Source of the DNA: Phycisphaerae bacterium
GTDB lineage: Bacteria > Planctomycetota > Phycisphaerae > UBA1845
DNA: 64,000 bases
Assembly: GCA_029260235.1 (NCBI GenBank)
Contig: JAJDDP010000014.1
Location: 1-64,000, forward strand
Direction: 5' to 3'
The position numbers were made by a program, and so were the translations under genes. The notes beneath the pieces were generated by a model, which saw nothing but the letters and a program-made list of their open reading frames with translations, made no database searches and was not told the origin of the DNA. How positions within the stretch are numbered: position 1 is the first letter of the stretch; each line of letters opens with the position of its first letter. Of this stretch, positions 48,367 to 57,433 are shown piece after piece.

Positions 48367-49083
48367 TCATGTCCTCGAAGTCAGGTCTGATAGCCGCGAA
48401 TGCTGGCCTCCCCGTTTATCGAAGTTGTCGGGATCTAACCAGGACAGAATCGCTTGCTCCAGGGCAGGCCATTCCAAGTCGATGATGGAATACCAAGCCG
48501 TGTCGCGATTTCGGCCCTTGTATGTCGTAGCCTGGCGAAACACCCCTTCAAACGAAAACCCCAGTCGTTCTGCCGCCTTCCGAGAGCCTGCATTCAGTGC
48601 GTCGCACTTCCATTCGTATCGGCGATAACCAAGCTCGAACCCCCGCTTCATCATCAGGAACATCGCCTCGGTAGCGGGGATGCTTTGCTGTAGCCGCGGC
48701 GAGAAATTGATATGCCCGACCTCGATCGAGCCGTTCTGCGGATCAATTCGCAAATAGCTGGCCACCCCGACCGCTCGGTTCGTAGCTAAGTCAACCACTG
48801 CATAGAACAACGGATCGCGCCCTGAGCAGGCCGACTTCATCCAACATCGGTAATTTTCCACCGTCTTGAAGGGGCCGTAAGACAGGTACGTCCAGATTTT
48901 CCCTTCAGTATCTTCGCAGTTGGCAGCATGAAGAGAGTCGGCGTGTCGATCAACATCGAGTCTTTCCAAGCGGCAGGAAGTACCGACCATAGGCTCGATC
49001 CCGGGATACCCCGGCAATGCCCGAGGCTCGACAGAGAATCCGATAGGTTGACCGAGGGCATTATGTCCGTGCTTCCGTTGCAT
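48367..49083 (-). CDS. GNAT-family N-acetyltransferase
   Basis: About 238 residues. It resembles the RimJ/RimL branch of GNAT enzymes, which transfer acetyl from acetyl-CoA to amino groups: 'RCWMKSACSGRDPLFYAVVDLATNRAVGVASYLRIDPQNGSIEVGHINFSP' gives beta strands 2-4, followed by 'ATEAMFLMMKRGFELGYRRYEWKCDALNAGSRKAAERLGFSFEGVFRQ', the acetyl-CoA loop region and the usual 'N..S...AERLGF.FEG..R' motif. Substrate unknown. The track uses a TTG at 49101; ATG 49083 has GGAG upstream. It is about 170 bp beyond cheB on the same strand, so it may or may not share that operon. Confidence 0.88.
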   Translation of the reverse strand: MQRKHGHNALGQPIGFSVEPRALPGYPGIEPMVGTSCRLERLDVDRHADSLHAANCEDTEGKIWTYLSYGPFKTVENYRCWMKSACSGRDPLFYAVVDLATNRAVGVASYLRIDPQNGSIEVGHINFSPRLQQSIPATEAMFLMMKRGFELGYRRYEWKCDALNAGSRKAAERLGFSFEGVFRQATTYKGRNRDTAWYSIIDLEWPALEQAILSWLDPDNFDKRGGQHSRLSDLTSRT

Positions 49084-49254
49084 ATCATGTCTCCGGTCCA
49101 AGAATCACCGAATCAAAGATGGGATGGTACCATGACCACCAATAGATTCTCCCAGCATCCTCCGCCGACAAGGTATAGCTTTTGCAGGCTGCGATCAGAA
49201 TTCAGAAGAGAAGAGTCATTCCTCCATTGATTTTCGCATCGAGGAACCGCCGCT

Positions 49255-50361
49255 CTAGCGGCTTCGCAGGGCATGTTGCTGCTTATTGCGGTGTGGCCTG
49301 TTGCGTTGCCGGGCACACAGTTTGCGCATTACTAGAGCTGGTATCTGCTCGGGGCGGGCTTCGATATCTACTGCACCGCGTTTGTAGGCTTCGCAGGGCA
49401 TGCCGTACACGATGCAACTCTCTTTGTTTTGGCCGAACGTAATCGCCCCTGCGTCATGGAGGTCTTCTAGGCCTTTGGCACCGTCATTTCCCATGCCGGT
49501 TAGGATTATTCCAACGATTTGAACGTGATCGAGCGTTAAGCAAGATTGGAACATGACGTCCACGCTCGGGCAGTGGCGATTAATTAGAGTTCGGTCGCCG
49601 TTTCGCACCTTTAATTTGCCGGCTTCTTGTTTGACCCTCAGTTGGATGTCTCCACGGGCTACGAGCGCCTTGCCGGGCGTTAACACGTCGCCGTCTGCGG
49701 TTTCGCAGACTGACATTGCGGAATAGTCATTCAATCGGTTTGCGTAGGACTCGGTGAAGCCCTCGGGCATATGTTGCACGATGACCGTAGCTGGGAAATC
49801 GGCAGGGACGTTCTCGAGCAATTTCTTGGTGGCTTCGGTACCGCCAGTCGAGGCGCCAATGACAACAAGATAATCGTGGGGATCAAGCCCCGCCTGGTGG
49901 AAGGTGCTGGGCTGGCGCAAGGCTGAGGCCGGTATTTCGGGTGTGTGAGGGCGGGCGACGTAAGCCACCCTGATCTTGTGAACAAGCGTCTCGCCCAAGG
50001 CCCGCATGGCTATTCGCCCACCTTGCTGTGGTTTGGAAATGATATCGACAGCCCCCGCAGCCACGGCTTCGACCGCTCTTCTGCTCGTATTTGGCGTGGC
50101 TGCACTGCACATGATCACCGGCACTGGATAGTGAATCATGAGCTTCTTGAGAAAGGTGATGCCATCCATCCGGGGCATCTCAATGTCGAGGATGATCACG
50201 TCAGGGCGGTGGGTGATAATGAGCTCCCTGGCTTCAAAGGGACTGCTCGCTTCGCCTATCACGGTGAGGTCGTCGTAGCTCGAAAGAACTTTCTTGAGGG
50301 TGGTGCGCACCATGGCAGAGTCATCAACAATCAAAACCTTGATTGGGCCTTGGCGCAGCAT
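49255..50361 (-). CDS. cheB: Chemotaxis protein-glutamate methylesterase/deamidase
   Basis: CheB removes methyl groups from receptor glutamates when phosphorylated by CheA, giving adaptation. The 368-residue product has an N-terminal receiver (about 8-125) with phosphoacceptor Asp in VIILDIEMPRMDG and a C-terminal methylesterase domain (about 165-345). Catalytic residues are seen in order: Ser in VIGASTGGTEA, His in VQHMPEGFT and Asp in LTGMGNDGAKG. A basic tail follows. It is the last che gene, 95 bp after cheR. Confidence 0.97.
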   Translation of the reverse strand: MLRQGPIKVLIVDDSAMVRTTLKKVLSSYDDLTVIGEASSPFEARELIITHRPDVIILDIEMPRMDGITFLKKLMIHYPVPVIMCSAATPNTSRRAVEAVAAGAVDIISKPQQGGRIAMRALGETLVHKIRVAYVARPHTPEIPASALRQPSTFHQAGLDPHDYLVVIGASTGGTEATKKLLENVPADFPATVIVQHMPEGFTESYANRLNDYSAMSVCETADGDVLTPGKALVARGDIQLRVKQEAGKLKVRNGDRTLINRHCPSVDVMFQSCLTLDHVQIVGIILTGMGNDGAKGLEDLHDAGAITFGQNKESCIVYGMPCEAYKRGAVDIEARPEQIPALVMRKLCARQRNRPHRNKQQHALRSR

Positions 50362-50456
50362 CGTTCACCTACCAATCGCGCTGATTCTGGCGGGCAAGAG
50401 GCCAGTTGGACGTCCATCGGGGGAAGTCGGATCACATCCCTTGCCGGCTGGGCGGT

Positions 50457-51296
50457 TCATTTCTGAAACACCGTTGGCTCGACATACTTCAGCGGATGAT
50501 TGACGCCGTTGAGGCTTTCGGAATGCCCAATCATCAGATATCCGCCGGGGTTGAGGTGGTCGACCATTTTGTTGATGAGCGTACCTTGGGTTGCTTTGTC
50601 AAAATAGATCATGACGTTACGGCAGAAGATCACGTCGAACGCATTCTTGAATGGAAACTTTGGGGTCATCAAATTGAAGCGGAGGAAGGAAATCTTCTGA
50701 AGCAGCCTCGGATCCAGCTGTCGTTGATCGCTGGTGCGGGCTTGCTTGAGGTACTTGGTCTTTAGCCTGCTCGGGACGGTTTCGCACTTGTCTTCGCTGT
50801 AGATTCCCTGCTTAGCCGTTTCGAGAACATCGGTGCAGATATCTGTCGCCAAGATCTTGTAATCGAAGTTGGTGTGCTTCTGAACGGCGTCGTCGATCAC
50901 CATAGCCATCGAGTGTGGTTCGTCGCCGCTCGAGCAGGCTGAGCTCCAAATCCTAAAGGCATCGCGGTTTTTCCGCCAATCAGCATCTTGAAGCCAAACG
51001 TCCAGCTGCTCCCGCAAGAACTCGAAATGGCGAATCTCACGGAAGAGGTGCGTGGTGTTGGTAGAGATGACATCCATCAAGTCCGAGAGGGCTTTGCCGG
51101 TCGCATCGTTCTTGACCAACTCGTAGTAATCGCGAAATGAATCCAACCCATTCTGACGAACCAATTTGCCTACTCTGGATTGGACGAGATTCTTCTTCTG
51201 GCTGCCAAGGTTGATCCCGCACTTGCGGTAGACCAGATCGCGGAAGAGTTCATACTCCTTGGCGGTTATTTCTTTGTTTTGCGTCTGGAGCATCAT
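50457..51296 (-). CDS. cheR: Chemotaxis protein-glutamate methyltransferase
   Basis: CheR uses S-adenosylmethionine to methylate receptor glutamates. The product of about 279 residues has an N-terminal helical domain ('LFRDLVYRKCGINLGSQKKNLVQSRVGKLVR') and a methyltransferase domain with the SAM loop IWSSACSSGDEPHSMAM, 'ILATDICTDVLETAKQGIY', 'FDVIFCRNVMIYFD' and the closing 'GGYLMIGHSESL'. There is no C-terminal TPR or pentapeptide-tether domain. The track starts at 51308 with ATGGAGGGCTGG; that GGAGG lies five bases before ATG 51296, which is therefore the better start. Confidence 0.96.
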   Translation of the reverse strand: MMLQTQNKEITAKEYELFRDLVYRKCGINLGSQKKNLVQSRVGKLVRQNGLDSFRDYYELVKNDATGKALSDLMDVISTNTTHLFREIRHFEFLREQLDVWLQDADWRKNRDAFRIWSSACSSGDEPHSMAMVIDDAVQKHTNFDYKILATDICTDVLETAKQGIYSEDKCETVPSRLKTKYLKQARTSDQRQLDPRLLQKISFLRFNLMTPKFPFKNAFDVIFCRNVMIYFDKATQGTLINKMVDHLNPGGYLMIGHSESLNGVNHPLKYVEPTVFQK

Positions 51297-51339
51297 CCAG
51301 CCCTCCATCCTGGGGGAATTCTTCGGACGGTTTCTTCAC

Positions 51340-51798
51340 TCAAGTCGATAAGGAGTGCCGCAGTTGCAAGCGATTGCCCTCGATGGAAGTTGTGGCTGAG
51401 TCTTCTCCATCACTGAGTGAAGCCAGAGGCGGCTCGCTGAGTTGGCGGACCTGGGGAATAGTCAGATCAAACACATCATCCACGCCATGCCGTGCGGTCA
51501 CATATTGTCCGCAGAGCACGTTCATCAATTCCCTGAGCGCGTCTTCTGCCGACTGTTCGGCATCCTCATCCTCGGGGCTTACGCCCAAGAGATTCGAGGC
51601 CAGGAAAGGGCTGAATTCAGCGGGGCAGTTTAGAGTCAGCGTCCCCGATTTTGGCCCGTTGTAGCTGATGGTTGCTTCCAACCAGGATTGGTCCGGCTGA
51701 GGCCCAGTGGGCTCTTCGTCGTCGAACATGAATGCTAGGTTGGCTAATACCTCAGAAAGCACCGTCGTCAAAGTCGCAGTCTTCTGATCCTGAATCAT
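51340..51798 (-). CDS. cheX: CheX-like chemotaxis phosphatase
   Basis: A 152-residue protein with the CheX/CheC-type fold. The sequence 'EATISYNGPKSGTLTLNCPAEFSPFLASNLLG' is the strand-helix start, and 'EDALRELMNVLCGQYVT' carries the E-x2-N pair (Glu and Asn) that attacks CheY-phosphate in CheX. The single active-site helix favours CheX over CheC, which has two. It begins inside cheY, overlapping by 47 bases, with GGGAG six bases before its ATG, so translation is probably coupled. Assigned by motif and location. Confidence 0.8.
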   Translation of the reverse strand: MIQDQKTATLTTVLSEVLANLAFMFDDEEPTGPQPDQSWLEATISYNGPKSGTLTLNCPAEFSPFLASNLLGVSPEDEDAEQSAEDALRELMNVLCGQYVTARHGVDDVFDLTIPQVRQLSEPPLASLSDGEDSATTSIEGNRLQLRHSLST

Positions 51799-52177
51799 CT
51801 TTTACTCCCAAAATGGGCTCGAGCACATCGCGTAATTGCTCGGGCCTGAAAGGCTTTCGGACATAGCCAAATGCACCTTGAGCGCGCAGTTCATCAATGC
51901 GTTTCTTACTTCCTTCAGTGGAGGCGATTACAATTGGGATGTTTTTGAGCTTGTCGTTCTGCTTCACTCGTTGGAGCAACTGAATGCCGTTCATGGTGGG
52001 CATATTGATGTCAACCATCATGACAGCCACCTCATGGTCTGCGAGTTGAGCGAGCGCTTCGATGCCATTGCCAGCCTCGTAGATTTCTCCGATGTCCAGG
52101 CCGGCCATCTGCATCGTTTTCTTCATCATCCGCCGAATTGTAGCGGAGTCGTCAACTATCAATACGTCACAAGGCAT
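51752..52177 (-). CDS. cheY: Chemotaxis response regulator CheY
   Basis: A 141-residue single receiver domain. Acidic pair in VDDSATIRRMMKKTM, phosphoacceptor Asp in MMVDINMPTMNG, Thr in IVIASTEGS and Lys in YVRKPFRPEQL are all present. The domain ends by about residue 122; the acidic tail (KDDSGSEDCDFDDGAF) results from the overlap with the cheX gene. It probably carries the output of the CheA in this cluster, but the target (flagellar switch, pilus or other) cannot be seen here. Confidence 0.95.
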   Translation of the reverse strand: MPCDVLIVDDSATIRRMMKKTMQMAGLDIGEIYEAGNGIEALAQLADHEVAVMMVDINMPTMNGIQLLQRVKQNDKLKNIPIVIASTEGSKKRIDELRAQGAFGYVRKPFRPEQLRDVLEPILGVKDDSGSEDCDFDDGAF

Positions 52178-52219
52178 CGGATTGCTCCTACAATCGAATC
52201 GCCGGGTGTTCTCAAACGC

Positions 52220-53071
52220 CTACCCGACACTCTCAAAGAGCTGTTCGGCACGTTTCAATTCAACCAGCATCTGGGCTCCCACATTTTGCATGTCATGCTG
52301 GTTCAGTCCTAATCTCGCTACAACGGCTTCGTCCGCCCGATAGGCCAAGCCATCCAGACCCAGTCCTACGCCAAATAGCATCGCCGTCGTATCTGCAATG
52401 TAGATGACGTCGACCAGCTGACTGGGCGGGTCTATGGAGGTCGGGTCATGGTGGTGACGAATGCAATCGACGATGGGTTCAGGTAATCGCCACTTCTCGC
52501 CGATGGCAGCCCCAATTTCCTGGTGGGAGAAGCCCAACACTGCTTGCTCAGCCTCCAGGAACGACTGCTGTTTGTCGGTCACCAGGCGGACGATTTCTGC
52601 AAAGCCTTCGCGTACGAATTCGTTCAGCACTATTTTGCCGATGTCGTGCAATAGGCCTGCGGTGAAGACGACCCCTTTGTTGGGCATCTTGATCAGCGAA
52701 GCGACCGAGGCCGCAGCCAAGGCGACGCCGACGGAGTGCCGCCACAATGCGCCTGGCTGCAGGCCGTACCCGTCCTGCTCACTCGTGAACAGCGAATTGG
52801 TGTGGACGGACATGACCAACTGCGTGACCTTGGCTGTCCCGAGGCAAACCATGGCATCGGCGAGCGAATCAATTCGGCGCCCCGCGCCAAGATAGGCTGA
52901 GTTGCACAGTCGGAGAACTTCGGTCGTCACTGCCTGGTCATAGCGAATCACTTCGACCAGCTGCTCTACCGTGTTCCGTGGATCATTCAGCACATCCATG
53001 ATCTTCAGTGCAGTATCCGGGAGAGGCGGCAACGCATCTATTTGGCTGACTATGTCTTCACAGGTGATCAC
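52220..53071 (-). CDS. HDOD-domain protein within the che cluster
   Basis: A 283-residue protein consisting of an HDOD domain (about 10-210): 'LPPLPDTALKIMDVLNDPRNTVEQLVEVIRYDQAVTTEVLRLCNSAYLG', then 'GLLHDIGKIVLNEF' and 'GAAIGEKWRLPEPIVDCIRHHHDP'. HDOD domains are relatives of HD phosphohydrolases; here the HD pair (LLHDIGK) and the HHH segment are present, so some metal binding may remain. The start is a GTG overlapping the cheD stop (GTGA), showing tight coupling. HDOD proteins often act with CheY-like regulators; its role here is unknown. Confidence 0.9.
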   Translation of the reverse strand: MITCEDIVSQIDALPPLPDTALKIMDVLNDPRNTVEQLVEVIRYDQAVTTEVLRLCNSAYLGAGRRIDSLADAMVCLGTAKVTQLVMSVHTNSLFTSEQDGYGLQPGALWRHSVGVALAAASVASLIKMPNKGVVFTAGLLHDIGKIVLNEFVREGFAEIVRLVTDKQQSFLEAEQAVLGFSHQEIGAAIGEKWRLPEPIVDCIRHHHDPTSIDPPSQLVDVIYIADTTAMLFGVGLGLDGLAYRADEAVVARLGLNQHDMQNVGAQMLVELKRAEQLFESVG

Positions 53072-53652
53072 AGTTCCACCTCGCCATCTCTTGTTTTCAT
53101 TGTTACCGTTCCAGTCGCGATGGACAGACTAATTGTGCGGCTCTTGGACCCACCAACATCTTCGCTGTTGATCAAGATGTTGTTCTTCCAGAACAGCTTG
53201 CGGAGCATCACATAGTTGCGTTTGCCGATGTTGAAGGTGCCGCTGTCGTCCAGGAGTTGAGAGCCACCCGCTACCTTGACAATCATACGTCTCTTGCTCG
53301 CACCCATTTGGTAGGCTTCCTTGAACATTCTGGGAATGCCACTGTTAGCGAACATAGCTGGATTTGCCTTCGCTTTGTCGGGCGATAATGCTGAATCCGG
53401 AAGCATGAAGTGAATCATGGCTCCGACGTGCGTCTCGGGATCCCAGGCGGTTACTCCGATACAGCTTCCCAGCGAATACGTAATCAGCGCAGTAGACGGG
53501 TCGTTGGTCACCACATAGTCGGCGATATCAACGATCAGCTTCGAATTCAACCTCGAGTTGAGACCGGATTGCCTTTCGGTCAACCCCGCCCGAGGTGGAG
53601 CCGGAGAAATTTGTTCGGCACACTCGCCAGGAGAGACGATCTTGCCACCCAT
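53068..53652 (-). CDS. cheD: Chemoreceptor glutamine deamidase CheD
   Basis: CheD deamidates receptor glutamines and, with CheC-type phosphatases, tunes adaptation. About 194 residues from the preferred start. The catalytic Cys is in YSLGSCIGVTAWDP, His in MIHFMLPDS, and the C-terminal half has 'KVAGGSQLLDDSGTFNIGKRNYVMLRKLFWKNNI', as in the family. The track opens at 53739; ATG 53652 removes 29 residues that look unlike the family. The N-terminal 45 residues that remain are an extension of unknown role. Confidence 0.9.
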   Translation of the reverse strand: MGGKIVSPGECAEQISPAPPRAGLTERQSGLNSRLNSKLIVDIADYVVTNDPSTALITYSLGSCIGVTAWDPETHVGAMIHFMLPDSALSPDKAKANPAMFANSGIPRMFKEAYQMGASKRRMIVKVAGGSQLLDDSGTFNIGKRNYVMLRKLFWKNNILINSEDVGGSKSRTISLSIATGTVTMKTRDGEVEL

Positions 53653-53826
53653 TACAGGATCCCCATATGCGAGCGGTCCACACTGTCTGAGGACCGCATA
53701 GTTGCTATTTTCCAATCTACAATTCCGCTGAAGTCGCATCTGCAGAGTCCAAGCAGTGCAGCCGCTTAGGACTCGTACGGCCTACCGATCCTGCCTCAGC
53801 GGCACCCGGGACTGTCGGTGCCTTGG

Positions 53827-54336
53827 TCAAGCATCAGTCCCATCTTCAATTTTGACCAGCTCTCCTGAAGTCAATACCTTGTCGATGTCGAGCAAGATCT
53901 TGACTCTCCCGTTGTCGTTGCCCATGCCAAGAATGAAAGTTGCATCCACCGAAGCACCCAGGCGTGGTGGAGGGGCAATCTCTCCCTCTTTGAAATCCCG
54001 GACCTCTTCAACGCTATCGACGATAATCCCCATCATCATGCCCACATCGACGACGATCACGCATGTTTCCTCGGTGTGCTCCACGCGATCAAGCCCGAAC
54101 ATTTCACGGAGATCGACCACTGGGATGACCTTGCCACGAAGATTGAATACGCCCTCAACGAACTTTTCGGTCTGCGGGACCATGGTGACTTCCAGCACGC
54201 CGATGATTTCACGGACTTTCAAAATCTCCAGTCCGTATTCTTCACCACCTAGATAGAAGGTTAGGTACTTGCCCGCCAAGCTCACGTTGCTGGCAACGGC
54301 CGTGGCGGCTTCTGGAGTAGCGACTGCTGCGTCCAT
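53827..54336 (-). CDS. cheW: Chemotaxis adaptor CheW
   Basis: A 169-residue CheW domain. Landmarks are 'YLTFYLGGEEYGLEILKVREIIGVLEVTMVPQTEKFVEGVFNLRGKVIPVVDLREMFGL' and 'VDVGMMMGIIVDSVEEV'. CheW links CheA to receptors. It follows cheA by 11 bases, with AGGAG eight bases before the ATG, so the two are co-transcribed. Confidence 0.97.
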   Translation of the reverse strand: MDAAVATPEAATAVASNVSLAGKYLTFYLGGEEYGLEILKVREIIGVLEVTMVPQTEKFVEGVFNLRGKVIPVVDLREMFGLDRVEHTEETCVIVVDVGMMMGIIVDSVEEVRDFKEGEIAPPPRLGASVDATFILGMGNDNGRVKILLDIDKVLTSGELVKIEDGTDA

Positions 54337-54347
54337 AGTAGATGCTC

Positions 54348-56813
54348 CTAAGTAGCTACGTGTTCTGCGTCGAGGTCGACGCCGATGTCGGTTGTTGCGT
54401 TAACACCTGCCTCGACAGTTGCCGTTGATTGAATCTCAGAATGCGGACTGCATTGAGAGGCTGTGTTGAGGGCGGAGTTGGTTGTCCCGATTCTCCCAGG
54501 CAGCACTTTGGAGTTGTGTAGGGTTTCGATCCCGAGGGTTTCGAGGATCAGGCCGATGCGCCCGTCGCCCAGGATTGCTGCTCCACTGATGCCTCGTAGT
54601 CTTTCAAATCGCTCTCCCAGTGACTTGATGACCACTTGCTGCTGGCCGATCAGTTCTTCGACTACGATTCCAATCTTGCGGTCGTCACACTGGGCGATCA
54701 CAACCATCGCTTCGCAAGGGTCTATCCGGTCGGTGATGCCAAACATCTGCCCCAGCTGAACTACGGGCACTAGCTCACCGCGAACATTGATTAGTTCGCC
54801 TTTGTGCTGGACCGTGGAAATTTGATCAGGCAGCGGCCTGAGTGATTGTTCTATGCTGATTGTCGGAATGATGAACCTGCTTTGTCCGATACGAACAATC
54901 ATCCCATCGATGATTGCAAGCGTGAGCGGCAGGCGGATGGAGAAAGTACTACCCGAGCCTTTCTCCGAGGTGATGTCGATTCGCCCGCGCAGCTGCTCGA
55001 TATTTCGCTTCACCACGTCCATGCCAACGCCCCGACCTGAAATGTCGGTGATCGTGTCTGCCATGGAGAAACCTGACGCGAAAATCAAATGGTAGGTGGC
55101 TTGTTCGCTGATTTCTTCTTCGGGACCGACCACGCCGCGTTCAACCGCTTTGGCGATGAGTTTTTCTCGATCCAAGCCCTGACCGTCATCCTGGATCTCG
55201 ATGACAATGTTGCCGCCGTGGTGGTATGCACTGAGGTGGACGTTCCCGGTCGGGTTCTTACCCATCTCCTTGCGGTCCTCGGGGTTTTCGATTCCATGGT
55301 CTACGGCATTGCGAATCATATGCACCAGCGGATCACCGATCTGCTGGATCACGTTCTTGTCCAGCTCGGTTTCTTCACCCGTAATGTGCAGCTCGACGTT
55401 CTTGCCCGCTTTGCGGGATACGTCGCGGACCAAACGGGCCATTCGCTGGAATGTCGATCCGATGGGTAGCATGCGCATGCCCATGGCGACTTCCTGGACT
55501 TCACGCACAATCTTGCCAACTTGGTTTACATCTTTGGAGAGAAGGGGGTCGTCGGCGATTTGCGGATTCGTACCCACCAGGGTTTGAGCGATTACCAGCT
55601 CACCCACCATGTCAACGAGTTGGTCGAGTTTCTTGGTATCGATACGAACAGATTGTTCAGCCACCGATACTTGTCCGGCAGCGGCCTGGGTTTGCGGCCT
55701 GATCGCCTGACTCACTTGCTTCGGAGTAACCGCCTTATCCTTGATGAGGATCGCGCCAGTCTTCTCTGTGGTCAGGCCGCTCTTTTGGCGATCCAGCGCA
55801 CAGTCAACGACTGCTTGCGATGCAGATCCTTGTTCGACAAGATTCTCGCCGACTTTGCATGCCCCGCTGCCTGGAATTGCCTTAGCCTGAGTGGTCGGCT
55901 CGATCCGCCCAGCGACCACCGCCCGCAGGTGGCCGATCATATCGACGACTGGAGGTTGAGGCACCATTTCGCCATTTGGATTGGCCATGTAATTTGCTAT
56001 GGCGGAAATCTGACTCTTGAGGATATCCACAACCTCGAAAACAAGATCGATCAATCCGCCCGTAATCTTGCGGTCACCTTTGCGTCCTTGATCGAGTAGG
56101 GTTTCGACTTCATGGGTGACACAGTTGATGTCGCGAAGATTCAGGAACCCGGCCATCCCCTTGATGGTATGGAAAGGCCTGAACAGGTCGTTGATCTTGT
56201 CTCCGTCTTCAGGAGCGCGTTCAACTTCCAGGACGGCTGACTCGATTCCTTCGATGTGCTCGGTCGCTTCTTCAATGAAACCCTGTACGAATTCCGTTTC
56301 ACCGCTGTTGATGAACAGTGGCTCTTGGTCGTAGGGTGGCTCGGTCGGTTCAGCTGGCGGTTCTGGCTGCGTCGATGATTCGGCTGAGGCCGTGTCTGGC
56401 TCGGTCGCCGGCTGCGATGTTTCGGTTGCTGCCAGAGGTTCTGTCTGGGCAGGCCCATCGCTGCTTGGATCCGCCTGGACGGATTCGGCAGAAGGACCAG
56501 ACTTCATCGTCACGGCGTCGGTCCCCAGTTCCTGGATCAGCATATGCACTGATTCGAGGGTCTCGTCCGGGTTCTTGGCTGAGCCCAAGACCAGGGCTTC
56601 TAAATGGGTTGCCAGGGTACGCGCTTTTTCAAACATTTCGGCATTGGCTTGGGTGCTGGCCGGGGACGAAAGGTCGGTTAGCGCCTCGGCCCAGCCGTGC
56701 AGCTTGGCCATGGAAATGAGATCGTCCAAATCAAGGAACACAGCTACTTCTTGCATTTGGGCCAAGAGGGACGAAACGTCTCCGCCGTCTTGTTTTGGAT
56801 TATTGTCGCTCAT
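54348..56813 (-). CDS. cheA: Chemotaxis histidine kinase CheA with an extra MshEN-like segment
   Basis: An 821-residue CheA. Residues 15-100 form a helical segment of unknown type, followed by a Pro/Ser/Glu linker. The HPt domain is at about 172-280, with phosphoacceptor His215 in PFHTIKGMAGFL. At about 318-372 is an unusual insert, 'KVGENLVEQGSASQAVVDCALDRQ...GAILIKDKAVTPKQVSQAI', resembling the N-terminal MshEN/GspE-type domain. The dimerisation part starts near 383 ('VRIDTKKLDQLVDMVGELVIAQT'), then the ATPase domain (MIRNAVDHGIE, DDGQGLD, ISGRGVGMDVV) and a C-terminal CheW-like domain ('GELINVRGELVPVVQLGQMFGI'). There is no clear P2 (CheY-binding) domain. It heads the cluster. Confidence 0.96.
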   Translation of the reverse strand: MSDNNPKQDGGDVSSLLAQMQEVAVFLDLDDLISMAKLHGWAEALTDLSSPASTQANAEMFEKARTLATHLEALVLGSAKNPDETLESVHMLIQELGTDAVTMKSGPSAESVQADPSSDGPAQTEPLAATETSQPATEPDTASAESSTQPEPPAEPTEPPYDQEPLFINSGETEFVQGFIEEATEHIEGIESAVLEVERAPEDGDKINDLFRPFHTIKGMAGFLNLRDINCVTHEVETLLDQGRKGDRKITGGLIDLVFEVVDILKSQISAIANYMANPNGEMVPQPPVVDMIGHLRAVVAGRIEPTTQAKAIPGSGACKVGENLVEQGSASQAVVDCALDRQKSGLTTEKTGAILIKDKAVTPKQVSQAIRPQTQAAAGQVSVAEQSVRIDTKKLDQLVDMVGELVIAQTLVGTNPQIADDPLLSKDVNQVGKIVREVQEVAMGMRMLPIGSTFQRMARLVRDVSRKAGKNVELHITGEETELDKNVIQQIGDPLVHMIRNAVDHGIENPEDRKEMGKNPTGNVHLSAYHHGGNIVIEIQDDGQGLDREKLIAKAVERGVVGPEEEISEQATYHLIFASGFSMADTITDISGRGVGMDVVKRNIEQLRGRIDITSEKGSGSTFSIRLPLTLAIIDGMIVRIGQSRFIIPTISIEQSLRPLPDQISTVQHKGELINVRGELVPVVQLGQMFGITDRIDPCEAMVVIAQCDDRKIGIVVEELIGQQQVVIKSLGERFERLRGISGAAILGDGRIGLILETLGIETLHNSKVLPGRIGTTNSALNTASQCSPHSEIQSTATVEAGVNATTDIGVDLDAEHVAT

Positions 56814-57433
56814 GGTTCACCACTAGGATTCCTAATGCTGGCAGCTGCGATCCGAATAACCGCAGCGCGGGTCAATCCACAAAATCACTATCCAAGACTA
56901 TTCGGTCCATCTCACAAACTCGATGGGATTGAGGTAGCCGTGGGCATCCACATTCTTTTCACGCACGCTTGGCATTGTTGCGACCGACCGACCGCGCACC
57001 ACGCCTGCCGGACGATTCAAGATCCTCTGCTCGCACCGTCAGGGCGCGCGGTCCCGTCATTCACATCGGATGTCCGCGGGGCCACCTAAAACTCTTAATC
57101 GCCTGCAGCAGTCCGAGCAGCCTTCGGATTTTTCCGTGTCTCAGCCTTCGCACAAGCCAAACCTAGTCCAGCTCTTGCGGGCCGCAGTTGGTTCATAACT
57201 CGAATGGGTATGGGCAGTTAGGGCTACACACTTGATGGGGCGGACTTGAGCGGCAGGTCTAGCAAGCTGGACTGGCTGCCGCTTCAGCCTAGAATGCCAG
57301 CGAGATTATGGGGCCATTAGTTTGAGTCAAGCTGTGGGTTTCTTCGTAATCGAAACGACGAACCAAACTCTAACTCCCGTGTGCCCCCCCGTTGGCATGT
57401 ACTCAGGTCGTCGATCCATGAAGGGCTTCTCTC
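56814..57433. other. Divergent intergenic region between cheA and the M36-like gene
   Basis: About 620 bp. The ORFs here (56697..57089 and 56969..57166, plus) have no recognisable domain. It must hold the promoter of the che operon, not identified by eye. One stable hairpin (57249-57283) is listed separately. Confidence 0.45.
57249..57283. repeat. Hairpin upstream of the M36-like gene
   Basis: AGCGGCAG (57249-57256) pairs perfectly with CTGCCGCT (57276-57283); inside, GTC pairs with GAC around a ten-base loop. No T-tract follows. Possible leader structure or repeat. Confidence 0.45.
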
